The notes: generated from the sequence alone by a model not told the origin. A DNA stretch of 11,078 bases from an uncultured Bifidobacterium sp. (GCA_937876495.1 CALEGL010000084.1:1-11078), one strand, 5' to 3'. Numbered from the stretch's first letter, positions 1-7,199 are shown. Made by a program: numbers and translations.

Positions 1-4
1 CCGA

Positions 5-23
5 ACGTGTGTATAAGAGACAG
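5..23 (+). other. Residual Tn5 mosaic-end sequencing adapter
   Basis: Positions 8-23 read TGTGTATAAGAGACAG, identical to the last 16 bases of the 19-bp mosaic end used by tagmentation libraries; 17 of 19 positions match over 5-23. This is an engineered transposase end, so its presence at the extreme start of the window points to untrimmed adapter at a contig edge, not a native transposon. Everything to its left is unreliable, and the junction with the DNA to its right may be artificial. An open frame starting at the GTG at position 7 reads through the adapter (Cys-Ile-Arg-Asp-Ser) and should not be called a gene. Confidence 0.93.
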
Positions 24-88
24 CCCCACAACACCGACCACACCCACCACCACCCACACAAAACACACACAAAACAGCCCAAACAGCG
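24..88. other. C/A-rich low-complexity stretch at contig edge
   Basis: Directly after the adapter the + strand is almost entirely C and A for about 65 bases, with very few G and no T in most of it. It contains short CA and CCA runs but no clean tandem repeat unit. It encodes no plausible protein and has no matching inverted arm for a hairpin. It may be genuine non-coding DNA upstream of the Sir2 gene or low-quality sequence at a contig end; adjacency to the adapter makes the second possibility real. Confidence 0.5.
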
Positions 89-193
89 TCCTCCGACACA
101 TCCCAGGCACCTATGCGCCGGCATCTCTCTGGCGCGCTGAGGTCCGCCAATCCGTGACATCCGCAGGACCTGCGCGGTGGTATCCCTGAAGCT

Positions 194-949
194 ATGAGCA
201 TCCATATAGCAGTGCTGACGGGCGCCGGCATCTCTACATCGGCCGGCATCCCCGACTTCCGAGGCCCCACGGGCGTGTGGACCATGCATCCCGAGCAGAT
301 GAGCGTGTACGACATCGACGCCTTCCTGTCAGACAGAAGGGAGCGCGAATACTCCTGGCGGTGGCAGAAGGAGTCCCCTGTCTGGAACGCGCAGCCCGGA
401 GAGGCTCACAAGGCGCTCGTCCGCCTTGAGAAGGCGGGGATGTTGTCCCTGCTCGCCACGCAGAACTTCGACGCCCTGCATGAGAAGGCCGGCAACTCCC
501 CAAGCGTCATCGTCAACCTGCACGGCACGATCGGAACCTCGCACTGCATGCGCTGCCACGCGAAATACGACACCGCGGACATCATGGCCCGCCTGGACGA
601 GGAGCCCGACCCCCATTGCCATCGCAGGCTCCCCTACAGGGCCGGCGAGGTCTGCAACGGCATCATCAAGACGGACGTCGTCTACTTCGGTGAGGCCCTG
701 CCGGAAGGGGCGATGGAGAAAAGCATGCGGCTGGCGGCCAAGGCCGACGAATTCTGGGCCATCGGCTCGACCCTCGAGGTCTTTCCCGCCGCATCCCTCG
801 TGCCCGTCGCCGCACAGGCCGGCGTCCCTGTCACGATTATGAACATGGGCCGCACTCAGTATGACGGTCTGGCCACGCGGCTGATCCACGAGGACATCGC
901 AACGGCACTGCCGAAACTCGTCGACGAGACCATGGCGAAGAACTCGTAG
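194..949 (+). CDS. Sir2-family NAD-dependent protein deacylase (sirtuin)
   Basis: This 251-residue protein is a full-length sirtuin, which removes acyl groups from lysines using NAD+ and yields nicotinamide and O-acyl-ADP-ribose in the cytoplasm. The NAD-binding signature GAGISTSAGIPDFRG lies at residues 10-24, TQNFDALHEKAG at 89-100 and the catalytic His in NLHGT at 108-112 (H110). A zinc module follows (C118, C121, C142, C154), then YFGE at 164-167, GSTLEVFPA at 191-199 and a C-terminal NMG segment for the adenine site. The ATG fits because sirtuins normally begin a few residues before GAGIS, and an in-frame stop at 155-157 limits extension; there is no clear Shine-Dalgarno. The second zinc cysteine pair is split by 11 residues, whereas the family usually has 2-4. 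The gene is alone on its strand and convergent with ilvA, so its substrates cannot be read from context. Deacetylase versus desuccinylase activity is undecided. Confidence 0.95.
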   Translation: MSIHIAVLTGAGISTSAGIPDFRGPTGVWTMHPEQMSVYDIDAFLSDRREREYSWRWQKESPVWNAQPGEAHKALVRLEKAGMLSLLATQNFDALHEKAGNSPSVIVNLHGTIGTSHCMRCHAKYDTADIMARLDEEPDPHCHRRLPYRAGEVCNGIIKTDVVYFGEALPEGAMEKSMRLAAKADEFWAIGSTLEVFPAASLVPVAAQAGVPVTIMNMGRTQYDGLATRLIHEDIATALPKLVDETMAKNS

Positions 950-1030
950 ACGGAGGAGCCGCGGCTTGCGCCTGGAGCGCGAGACGTCCGCGACGCCACG
1001 CCGACCGGCAGCGAGAAGCCCGGGAGGCAT

Positions 1031-1105
1031 TGGGGCCGCTGCGTCCTCCTTGAAGGCGGAATGATCGGCAGTGATTCCACCGTCAGGGAGGACGGGGCGG
1101 CCCCA
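1031..1105. terminator. 75-nt imperfect palindrome; candidate bidirectional terminator
   Basis: Two 32-nt arms face each other across an 11-nt loop (1063-1073). Positions 1031-1039 (TGGGGCCGC) pair perfectly with 1097-1105, 1042-1049 (CGTCCTCC) with 1087-1094, 1051-1053 with 1083-1085, 1055-1056 with 1080-1081, and 1058-1062 (GGAAT) with 1074-1078. That gives 27 Watson-Crick pairs, two G-T pairs (1040/1096 and 1050/1086) and three single mismatches. Its place between convergent genes suits a terminator for both, although no T-run follows either arm. Hairpins without U-tails have been proposed as terminators in actinobacteria. A mobile miniature repeat or small RNA is the alternative. The pairing is seen directly; the function is inferred. 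Confidence 0.55.
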
Positions 1106-1172
1106 CATCTATTGGAAGCTCCGTCGGACAGCGGTCCGCAGGATGCGGAACCCGCCATGACGACGAGTCCCG

Positions 1173-1207
1173 CCGGCTGATCCAGGCCAGGGATCCGAAT
1201 CAGCGGG
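1173..1207. repeat. Interrupted inverted repeat near ilvA 3' end
   Basis: GCTGAT at 1176-1181 pairs with ATCAGC at 1199-1204, flanked by two further C-G pairs (1173/1207 and 1174/1206) beyond a G/G mismatch. The loop contains GGATCC. It may add to termination of ilvA on the - strand, since it lies about 75-110 nt past that stop codon. Short arms like this also arise by chance in G+C-rich DNA. Confidence 0.3.
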
Positions 1208-1281
1208 TTCCCCACGAATGCATTCACATTCCCGACATCCCGGACCGAATGGGTACGATCGACGCGATCAAACGGGACGAA

Positions 1282-2547
1282 TCAGTAGATCCTCTTGGGG
1301 GTGTATCCCGCCTCCCGCAGAGCCGCGAGAACCTGCTCGATGTGGTCCGGGCCGTTCGTCTCCACCGTCACGCCGAGCGCCACGCCGTTGATGAAATGCC
1401 CCGAGGCCTTGAACTGGTCATGGTCGAGAGCGATCACGTTGGCGCGCTGCTGCGCGAGAATGGTCGCCACCTTGACGAGCTGACCGGGGACGTCGGGAAG
1501 CTCCACTTCGAAGTTCATGATGCGGCCGCGGGCGATCATGCCCTTCTGGATGACCGCACCGATGGTGACGGTGTCGATGTTGCCACCTGACAGGATCGGC
1601 ACGACGACATGGTTCCCCCCGGCCTTGGCGAAGGCGCGCGACTGCAGGTCGAGATGCTCGAGCGCGGCGAGCGCCACCGCTCCGGCTCCCTCGACGACGA
1701 GCTTGTGCTTCTCGAGCATGAGAAGAATCATCTCGTTGATGTCCCGCTCGGTCACGGTGACGAGGTCGTCGAGATACTCGTTGAGGATGGCGAAGGTGAG
1801 ATCGCCCGGCCGACGGACGGCGACGCCTTCCGCTGAAGTGACGACCTTGTCCGCCTCGACGACATGCCCGGCTGTGAAGGATTCACGGAAGGCCGGCGAC
1901 CCTTCGGGGGTGGCGCCGATGACGCGCACCTCGGGGCGGAACGTCTTGATGGCGAGCGCCACTCCGGCGCCCAGCCCGCCGCCTCCCAGAGGCACGACGA
2001 CATCCGTGACGTCGGGGACGTCCTCGAGAATCTCCATGCCGACGGTGCCCTGCCCGCAGATGACCTCGTAGTCGTCGAAGGGATGGACGTACACCATGCC
2101 GCGTTCACGGCTGAGCCGCGCGGCATAGTCGGCCGACTCGTCGAACACGTCCCCGTGCAGCACGACCTCGGCCCCAAACGCCTTGGTCGCATCCACCTTG
2201 AGCGGCGGGGTGATCTGAGGCATGACGATCGTGGCCTTCGCCCCACGCTCCCGCGCCGCGTACGCCACGCCCTGGGCATGGTTGCCGGCGGAGGCGGTGA
2301 CGATGCCGCGCGCGATGTCCTCGTCGGACAGCGAGGCGATCTTGTTGTAGGCTCCACGGATCTTGAAGGATCCCGTGACCTGGAGGTTCTCCGGCTTGAG
2401 CCTGATGTCATGGCCCGTCAGACCCGACAGCGTCTTCGAGGGGATGATCGCCGTATGCCGCGCCGTGCCCTTGAGTCTGTCCGCGGCACGCCGCAGTTCC
2501 GTCGCATGGTCGCGCCGCAGCGCCTGAAGAACGTCCTTCTGTTCCAT
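1282..2547 (-). CDS. ilvA: Threonine ammonia-lyase (threonine dehydratase), single ACT-type tail
   Basis: This 421-residue PLP enzyme deaminates L-threonine to 2-oxobutanoate, the first step toward isoleucine. Counted from the ATG at 2547, the PLP lysine is K62 in SFKIRGAYN. It is preceded by LKPENLQ (50-56) and followed by ASAGNHAQG (85-93), the phosphate-binding loop GGGGL (188-192), VEGAGA (285-290) and SGGNID (320-325). From about residue 340 to the end there is one ACT-like regulatory domain. The length matches short IlvA/TdcB-type enzymes, not the 510-residue E. coli IlvA with its doubled regulatory tail, so feedback by isoleucine or valine cannot be assumed. I chose ATG 2547 because a -10 hexamer sits 7 nt before it; ATG 2556 (three residues longer) overlaps that hexamer. 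The frame stays open to 2853, but that part is unlike the family. The gene lies 302 bp after the trehalose gene and probably has its own promoter. Confidence 0.95.
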   Translation of the reverse strand: MEQKDVLQALRRDHATELRRAADRLKGTARHTAIIPSKTLSGLTGHDIRLKPENLQVTGSFKIRGAYNKIASLSDEDIARGIVTASAGNHAQGVAYAARERGAKATIVMPQITPPLKVDATKAFGAEVVLHGDVFDESADYAARLSRERGMVYVHPFDDYEVICGQGTVGMEILEDVPDVTDVVVPLGGGGLGAGVALAIKTFRPEVRVIGATPEGSPAFRESFTAGHVVEADKVVTSAEGVAVRRPGDLTFAILNEYLDDLVTVTERDINEMILLMLEKHKLVVEGAGAVALAALEHLDLQSRAFAKAGGNHVVVPILSGGNIDTVTIGAVIQKGMIARGRIMNFEVELPDVPGQLVKVATILAQQRANVIALDHDQFKASGHFINGVALGVTVETNGPDHIEQVLAALREAGYTPKRIY

Positions 2548-2554
2548 ACGCGCC

Positions 2555-2560
2555 ATTGTA
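2555..2560 (-). promoter_or_regulatory. Probable ilvA -10 box (leaderless start)
   Basis: TACAAT on the - strand, five of six matches to TATAAT, ends 7 nt before the ATG at 2547. Initiation at the usual distance would fall on or next to that ATG, giving an mRNA with no 5' leader. No convincing -35 box lies 16-18 bp upstream, so the call rests on the -10 and on the same spacing at tadA and the esterase gene. Confidence 0.5.
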
Positions 2561-2849
2561 TAGGCGGTCCTGCAACAGCGACGCCCGCAAAAGCGACGAA
2601 GGGAAGCACAGGGAGATGAGGGAGGAAAAAGGAAGACAGAGGCGAAAGGAGGACGGGGGAAAGGCGTGATGGACGTAGCGCGGCATGTCGGTATGCAGGC
2701 ACCTACGACGACCTCTGGGGGAACGACGGAGGGAGGTGACGGGTTCCGGACGTCCGCGGACCGCAAGCCGCCGACGATTCCGCAGGCCCACCCGCATCCA
2801 CACAGCCACACAGCCGTCCACGACGCGCGCAGGCACTCGGTTCGTCGCC
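2557..2849. other. Gap upstream of ilvA: purine-rich tract and small repeats
   Basis: The roughly 300 bases between the trehalose gene stop and ilvA hold no convincing gene. Positions 2587-2666 are about 87% purine on the + strand (10 pyrimidines in 80). Farther out are overlapping 10-bp palindromes CGGACGTCCG (2747-2756) and GTCCGCGGAC (2752-2761), and a tandem CACACAGC pair (2799-2806 and 2807-2814). I see no strong terminator after the trehalose gene, so read-through into ilvA is possible. No T-box or leader peptide is recognisable. Confidence 0.5.
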
Positions 2850-5240
2850 TCACCTCTCCAGACGCGCCACCTCGGATTCGGCGACGAGATAGCGCAGCAG
2901 CCGCCGCACCGCCCCCGGTCCGGCCAGACGCCGGCGGGCCCTCGTCTGGCCGGCTCCGACGCGCAGGGTCCAGGCGTCCTCGGGCATGACGGCGAACATG
3001 GTCTCGTCCGTGGTGTCATCCCCCAGAGCCATGAGCAGGTCGTAGCGCCCGGACTCCACCCACGGCCGCACCGCATTCCCCTTGCTCACCGACACCGGGC
3101 AGACCTCCACGACGCGGGAGTTCTCCATCGTCATCAGGCCCAGCGCGCCGCAGCGTCGTCGCAGCTCGCCGAGCAGCACGTCGCGTTCGCGGCCGGCCGC
3201 CCTCTGGTCGCTGAGCCGGTAATGCCAGGCCAGCGCATCGGACTTCTCCTCGACGAAGGATCGGGGGACGCTATTCACGGCCTCGTCCAGCAACGGCCGG
3301 ATGACGGCCTTCCAGACCGCCGGATCGGGCATGTCTGCGGACCGGGTCCATCGGCGCGGAGCCACGCCTTCCGGACGTTCCCCCACCCAGGAGCCATGTT
3401 CGGCGACAAGCGTCACGGGAAGGTCGCCGAACCACTCCCGCATCGTGCCATGATCACGGCCGGAGACGAGCAGCATGTCGACGCCGGGCTCGTCCGCGAA
3501 GCGGCGAAGCAGATCGCGGGTCTCCTTCGTCGGCCTCGCCCGTTCGGGAGTGCGCACAAGCGGGGTGAGCGTGCCGTCGTAGTCGCAGAGCACGAGCCGA
3601 CGCTCCGCCCGCCGCCACTGGTCCATGAGGTCGTTGCGCTCCGACATCCTCAGCCTGCGGTCGGCCAGACCCGGGTCGCACACCTGTCCCAGGGCGTCGA
3701 GGAAGCCCTCGCACCAGCTGGACGCCGTCCTCGCCTTAAGCCGCGCCTGCATCGCCATGTTACGGCGTCGGGACTCCTCGGGGGAGATCTCCAGAGCCGA
3801 ATGCAGGGCCTCGCACATGGCCTCGGTGTCGTAGGGGTTGACGACGAAGGCCTCGGTGAGCTCGTTGGCAGCCCCGCACATGTCGGAAAGCACCAGAGAC
3901 CCGTCGCGGCCGTCATGGCAGGCGAGGTACTCCTTGGCGACGAGGTTCATGCCGTCCCGCAGAGGCGTCACCAGCGCCACGTCCCCGGCGGCGTAGATGC
4001 CGCAGACGGGCTTGATGGGAAGCGAGCGCGTGATGTAGTGGATGGGCGTCCAGGACAGCAGCGAATAACGTCCGTTGATCTGTCCGACGAGCTGGTCCAC
4101 CTGCTCCTTGAGATGACGGTAGGTCTCCACGTTCTCGCGGGAGGGCGTGGCCAGCAGATAGTACGTGACGTGGCCCGTCCATTCGGGGTATTTCTCCAGC
4201 ATCCTGCCGAAGGCGCGCAGACGCTCGGGAAGCCCCTTCGTATAGTCGAGCCGGTCCACCGACACGACCACCTTGTTGGGCTTGTCCACCCCCGTGGCGG
4301 CCGACCGGGCGAGCGTGAGCTCAGGAAGCTCCTCATGGGCGTAGTGGCTCCACCACGTCCCCTCCCTGGAGGCCGCCTCGGCGACGGCGTTGCTTTCGGC
4401 GGTCAGCGAGGTCGCGTAGCGGCGGCCGGGCCTTTTGCCGCTGACCTCCTCGATGCCCAGTCGCATGGCGCGGGCGAGAGTGGATCGCGACGTGCGCCGA
4501 TACAGCCCGTAGTCGATGCCGATGGGGAAGGCATCCACCGTGACCCGACGACCGCCCGGCATTGCCACATGACCGGCATCGTCCACCTCATGGTCGAGCA
4601 GCAGACGAACGGAGGACAGGAAGTTCGACGTGTAGTCGACGGTGTGGAAGCCGAGCAGATCAGCGCCGAGCACGCCCTCCAGCAGCTCGCGGCTCCACGG
4701 CAGGGAACGGTAGATCTCCGGACTAGGGAAGGGGACGTGAAGGAACCACCCGATGGAGAGATGCGGGAAGCGCTCCCGCAGCATCGCCGGAAGCAGCATG
4801 AGATGGTAGTCCTGAATCCACACCACGTCGCCCGGATTGATCAGGGGCTCAAGGGTTTCGGCGAAGCGCCGGTTGACCTGCTGATACGTCGACCACGTCC
4901 CGGGGTCGAAGACGGCCTCATGGGAGAAGTCATGGAAAAGCGGCCAGAGGGTGTCGTTGGAGAAGCCGGCATAGTAGCCGGACACCTCCTCGGAGGTGAG
5001 GAACAGGGGGATGCAGCGACGGTCCGCGTAGGCGCGGCGGATGCCCTTCACCTGGTCGGCGTCGTACTCGTCGAGGTCGATTCCGCTCCACCCCACCCAC
5101 AAACAGTCACGATGGGCCTTGTGATAGGGTCCGATGGCCGTGGCCAGTCCGCCCACGTTCTGCCGCAGGGAGTATCCACCTGCGTCGTCGGCGTCCAGGG
5201 ACACCGGAAGCCGGTTCGATACGATGATCAGTCTCGACAC
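2850..5240 (-). CDS. otsAB: Bifunctional trehalose-6-phosphate synthase / trehalose-6-phosphate phosphatase
   Basis: One 796-residue chain carries both steps of the OtsA-OtsB route: UDP-glucose plus glucose-6-phosphate to trehalose-6-phosphate, then dephosphorylation to trehalose. The N-terminal GT20 domain has the NVGGLATAI loop (28-36), WIQDYHL (141-147), [11 protein letters not shown] (168-178), VDRLDYTKG (328-336, donor-binding R330 and K335) and [12 protein letters not shown] (427-438). The C-terminal HAD phosphatase has DYDGT (D553 nucleophile, D555), SGRD (593-596), EEK (664-666), SKGNAV (K720) and GDDTTDE (740-746), so both halves look active. The start is GTG at 5240, with AAGGAG 5 nt upstream and an opening ([11 protein letters not shown]) typical of OtsA; the frame runs open to 5561 inside the upstream gene, but that part is not homologous. 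About 85 residues separate FPIGID (238-243) from VDRLDY, some 50 more than in E. coli OtsA. It is the second gene of an operon with the GH13 enzyme. Confidence 0.95.
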   Translation of the reverse strand: MSRLIIVSNRLPVSLDADDAGGYSLRQNVGGLATAIGPYHKAHRDCLWVGWSGIDLDEYDADQVKGIRRAYADRRCIPLFLTSEEVSGYYAGFSNDTLWPLFHDFSHEAVFDPGTWSTYQQVNRRFAETLEPLINPGDVVWIQDYHLMLLPAMLRERFPHLSIGWFLHVPFPSPEIYRSLPWSRELLEGVLGADLLGFHTVDYTSNFLSSVRLLLDHEVDDAGHVAMPGGRRVTVDAFPIGIDYGLYRRTSRSTLARAMRLGIEEVSGKRPGRRYATSLTAESNAVAEAASREGTWWSHYAHEELPELTLARSAATGVDKPNKVVVSVDRLDYTKGLPERLRAFGRMLEKYPEWTGHVTYYLLATPSRENVETYRHLKEQVDQLVGQINGRYSLLSWTPIHYITRSLPIKPVCGIYAAGDVALVTPLRDGMNLVAKEYLACHDGRDGSLVLSDMCGAANELTEAFVVNPYDTEAMCEALHSALEISPEESRRRNMAMQARLKARTASSWCEGFLDALGQVCDPGLADRRLRMSERNDLMDQWRRAERRLVLCDYDGTLTPLVRTPERARPTKETRDLLRRFADEPGVDMLLVSGRDHGTMREWFGDLPVTLVAEHGSWVGERPEGVAPRRWTRSADMPDPAVWKAVIRPLLDEAVNSVPRSFVEEKSDALAWHYRLSDQRAAGRERDVLLGELRRRCGALGLMTMENSRVVEVCPVSVSKGNAVRPWVESGRYDLLMALGDDTTDETMFAVMPEDAWTLRVGAGQTRARRRLAGPGAVRRLLRYLVAESEVARLER

Positions 5241-5254
5241 GTTATCTCCTTCCT
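5241..5254 (-). promoter_or_regulatory. Strong Shine-Dalgarno fixing the otsAB GTG start
   Basis: The - strand reads AGGAAGGAGATAAC immediately before GTG. AAGGAG (5251-5246) is 5 nt from the start codon. It is the best ribosome binding site in the window, it fits within the 20-bp gap after the GH13 stop, and it decides for GTG 5240 over starts farther upstream. Confidence 0.85.
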
Positions 5255-5260
5255 GGTCGC

Positions 5261-7132
5261 TCACGCCAGTCGCCAGACGAACGCCTCCCACGGGTCGAGC
5301 GTTCCGGAAGCGAGGGAGGCCTTGACGCGTGCATCGTCCTCCGTGGCGATCACAGGGCCCGGGGACGGCGCGGAACTCCGCACGCCGGCAAGCAGACGCG
5401 CCGATTCGGCGGGGACCGTCTGCGGCGACGACGTGAGATTGGCCACGACGAGCAGCCGCGTGGCCTCGCCGGCCGCCGGAGCCGCACCATCGCCGCCGGC
5501 CTTCTCCAGGGTTCTGGTGAAGCAGTACACGTGCGGGTCGTCCGCGTCCACGAGGTCCCACCGTCCCGCCGAGATGACGGCGAGCCGATGCCTCAGATCG
5601 ATGAGACGGCGGTAGAAGGCCAGCACCGAGTCGGGGTCGTGGTTTTCCGCGGAGACGTTGATGGCGTCATGGTTGGGGTTGACGTCGATCCACGGGCGCC
5701 GGGGCGCGTCCGCGGCGGTGAACCCCGCATAGTGCGAGGCGTCCCACTGCATGGGCGTGCGTGAATTGTCGCGGCCCATCAGGCCGATGGCATGCATCAT
5801 CGCCTCCGACGACATGACATGCGCCTGGTCGACGAGCTGATGGTACATGTTGATGGATTCCAGGTCGCGGTACTGCTCCAGCGACGTGAACCCGGCGTTC
5901 GTCATGCCCAGTTCCTCGCCCTGATACACGTACGGCGTGCCGCGGTGCATATGCAGCAGAAGACCGAGCGCCTTGGCCGACCGCGCGCGCAGCTGAGGCG
6001 TGGAGACGTCCCCCCAGCGGGAGACCACGCGGGGCTGGTCATGGTTGTTGAAGTACAGACTCGCCCATCCCGCCCGGCGGACGGCATCCTGCTGGGCCGC
6101 GAGCTCATGGCGGAGACGCGCCGGTTCGAAGGAGCGCGGATTCCATTTCGAGCCGTTCTGGTCGATGCCCATATGGTCGAAGAGGAACAGCATGTCGAGC
6201 TCATGGTTCGCCGGATCGGTGATCTCCTCGTTCCTCCGCGCGGTGACGCCGGGAGCCTCGCCGACCGTCATGCATCCCTCACGCCCGTCGAACACCTCCC
6301 GCCGCATCTCGCGCAGGAACTCGTCGAGTCGGGGCCCGTCGACGCAGAAGGGGAACGGCGTGGAATAGCCGTCCTTCCCGACGGGAAGGTCCTCGATGTC
6401 CGAGCCCTCCTCGCCGGGAAGACGGCCCCGACCATCGACCCGTTTGGAGATCATCGTGATCACGTCCATACGGAAGCCGTCGACGCCGCGGTCCAGCCAC
6501 CAGTTCATCATCGCGTACACCGCCTGGCGCACCGCCGGGTTCTCCCAGTTGAGATCCGGCTGTTTGCGTGAGAACTGGTGGAGGAAGTACTCCCCGCGCT
6601 TCGGGTCGTACTCCCATGCCGACCCCCCGAAATAGGAGCCCCAGCGGTTCGGCTCCGCCCCCGGTGTGCCGGGCTCGTGCCCTGGCCGAGCCGGACGCCA
6701 CCAGTACCAGTCGGCGTGGTCGTCGCCGGGATTCCGACTCGCCTGGAACCATGCGTGCTCGTCCGAGGTGTGGTTCACGACAAGGTCCATGACCACCTTC
6801 AGGCCCCGGCGATGCGCCTGGCGCAGAAGCTCGTCCATGTCATCCAGCGTGCCGAACAGAGGGTCGATGTCCTGGTAGTCCGAGATGTCGTAGCCGTTGT
6901 CGTCCTGCGGGGAGCGATACACGGGACTCAGCCAGATGACGTCGACTCCCAGGTCGGCCAGATAGTCGAGTCGTGAGGTGATGCCCCTCAGGTCGCCGAA
7001 TCCGTCGCCATCGCTGTCCTGGAAGCTGCGCGGGTAGATCTGGTACACCACCGCGTTCGTCCACCACGGATTGGGCGTCGCCCCGTTCGTCCTCACATCG
7101 TCGTCGAGCGTCTTTCGCTGGCTGGTCGTCAT
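5261..7132 (-). CDS. GH13 alpha-glucosidase (oligo-1,6-glucosidase type)
   Basis: This 623-residue cytoplasmic enzyme (no signal peptide) belongs to glycoside hydrolase family 13, oligo-1,6-glucosidase/alpha-glucosidase branch, and releases glucose from the non-reducing end of short alpha-glucosides. It opens with YQIYPRSF (30-37) and an Asp-rich metal loop (D39, D41, D43). Region I is DLVVNH (116-121), region V QPDLN (191-195), region II GFRMDVI with nucleophile D223, region III VGEAPG with acid/base E292, and region IV FNNHDQPR with D365. Val224 after the nucleophile is the residue linked to alpha-1,6 specificity in this branch; enzymes preferring alpha-1,4 bonds or sucrose often have Thr or Ala. 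AAGGA lies 7 nt before the ATG. The family is usually 550-610 residues long. Being first in an operon with the trehalose enzyme, it could also act on trehalose-6-phosphate or another trehalose-related glucoside, but I see no residue proving this. Confidence 0.95.
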   Translation of the reverse strand: MTTSQRKTLDDDVRTNGATPNPWWTNAVVYQIYPRSFQDSDGDGFGDLRGITSRLDYLADLGVDVIWLSPVYRSPQDDNGYDISDYQDIDPLFGTLDDMDELLRQAHRRGLKVVMDLVVNHTSDEHAWFQASRNPGDDHADWYWWRPARPGHEPGTPGAEPNRWGSYFGGSAWEYDPKRGEYFLHQFSRKQPDLNWENPAVRQAVYAMMNWWLDRGVDGFRMDVITMISKRVDGRGRLPGEEGSDIEDLPVGKDGYSTPFPFCVDGPRLDEFLREMRREVFDGREGCMTVGEAPGVTARRNEEITDPANHELDMLFLFDHMGIDQNGSKWNPRSFEPARLRHELAAQQDAVRRAGWASLYFNNHDQPRVVSRWGDVSTPQLRARSAKALGLLLHMHRGTPYVYQGEELGMTNAGFTSLEQYRDLESINMYHQLVDQAHVMSSEAMMHAIGLMGRDNSRTPMQWDASHYAGFTAADAPRRPWIDVNPNHDAINVSAENHDPDSVLAFYRRLIDLRHRLAVISAGRWDLVDADDPHVYCFTRTLEKAGGDGAAPAAGEATRLLVVANLTSSPQTVPAESARLLAGVRSSAPSPGPVIATEDDARVKASLASGTLDPWEAFVWRLA

Positions 7133-7199
7133 CGCTCAGTCCTTCCCGATCTGGCCACGGATGGGCATGCACCGGAATCATCGAAGCGCGTCATCGGCC

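Larger units (their letters stand above)
950..1281. other. Structured gap between convergent sir2 and ilvA
   Basis: This 332-bp gap lies between two convergent stop codons. I see no credible protein and no tRNA (no GTTCNANNC T-loop with matching acceptor arms). It does hold several self-complementary segments: a 75-nt palindrome at 1031-1105, a five-pair tetraloop hairpin at 1125-1138 and an interrupted hairpin at 1173-1207. Transcription termination for both genes is the simplest role. The gap is longer than termination alone needs, so a small structured RNA or a decayed element remains possible. Confidence 0.5.

Noticed and set aside
113..157. 14-codon frame upstream of the sirtuin gene
   Set aside because: No ribosome site, random-looking product; a hairpin at 115-135 overlaps it but is only five pairs.
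7..189. Open frame starting in the adapter
   Set aside because: Its first codons are the Tn5 mosaic end and the rest is low-complexity Thr/Pro/His from C/A-rich DNA; no family resemblance.
1864..2619. 251-codon frame on + antisense to ilvA
   Set aside because: Shadow of a real gene; no motif, no ribosome site, composition typical of antisense translation.
2418..2702. Possible attenuation leader peptide before ilvA on -
   Set aside because: The frame runs past the ilvA start without stopping at a leader-like position. Its Leu/Val/Phe content is explained by the C/T-rich strand, and there is no run of Ile codons or attenuator hairpin.
2548..2853. N-terminal extension of IlvA upstream of 2556
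   Set aside because: The extra residues (Cys/Trp/Arg- then Pro/Ser/Phe-rich) come from the purine-rich tract and are unlike any threonine ammonia-lyase; the promoter evidence lies inside this region.
5241..5561. Upstream extension of the trehalose gene into the GH13 gene
   Set aside because: The GTG at 5240 has a near-ideal ribosome site and the OtsA-typical N-terminus follows directly; the extension only reads the GH13 3' end out of frame.
2685..5615. 976-codon frame on the + strand antisense to the trehalose gene
   Set aside because: Long antisense frames are expected opposite G+C-rich genes. The translation is rich in Arg, His, Gly and Val with no domain, and the opposite strand carries unmistakable TPS and TPP motifs.
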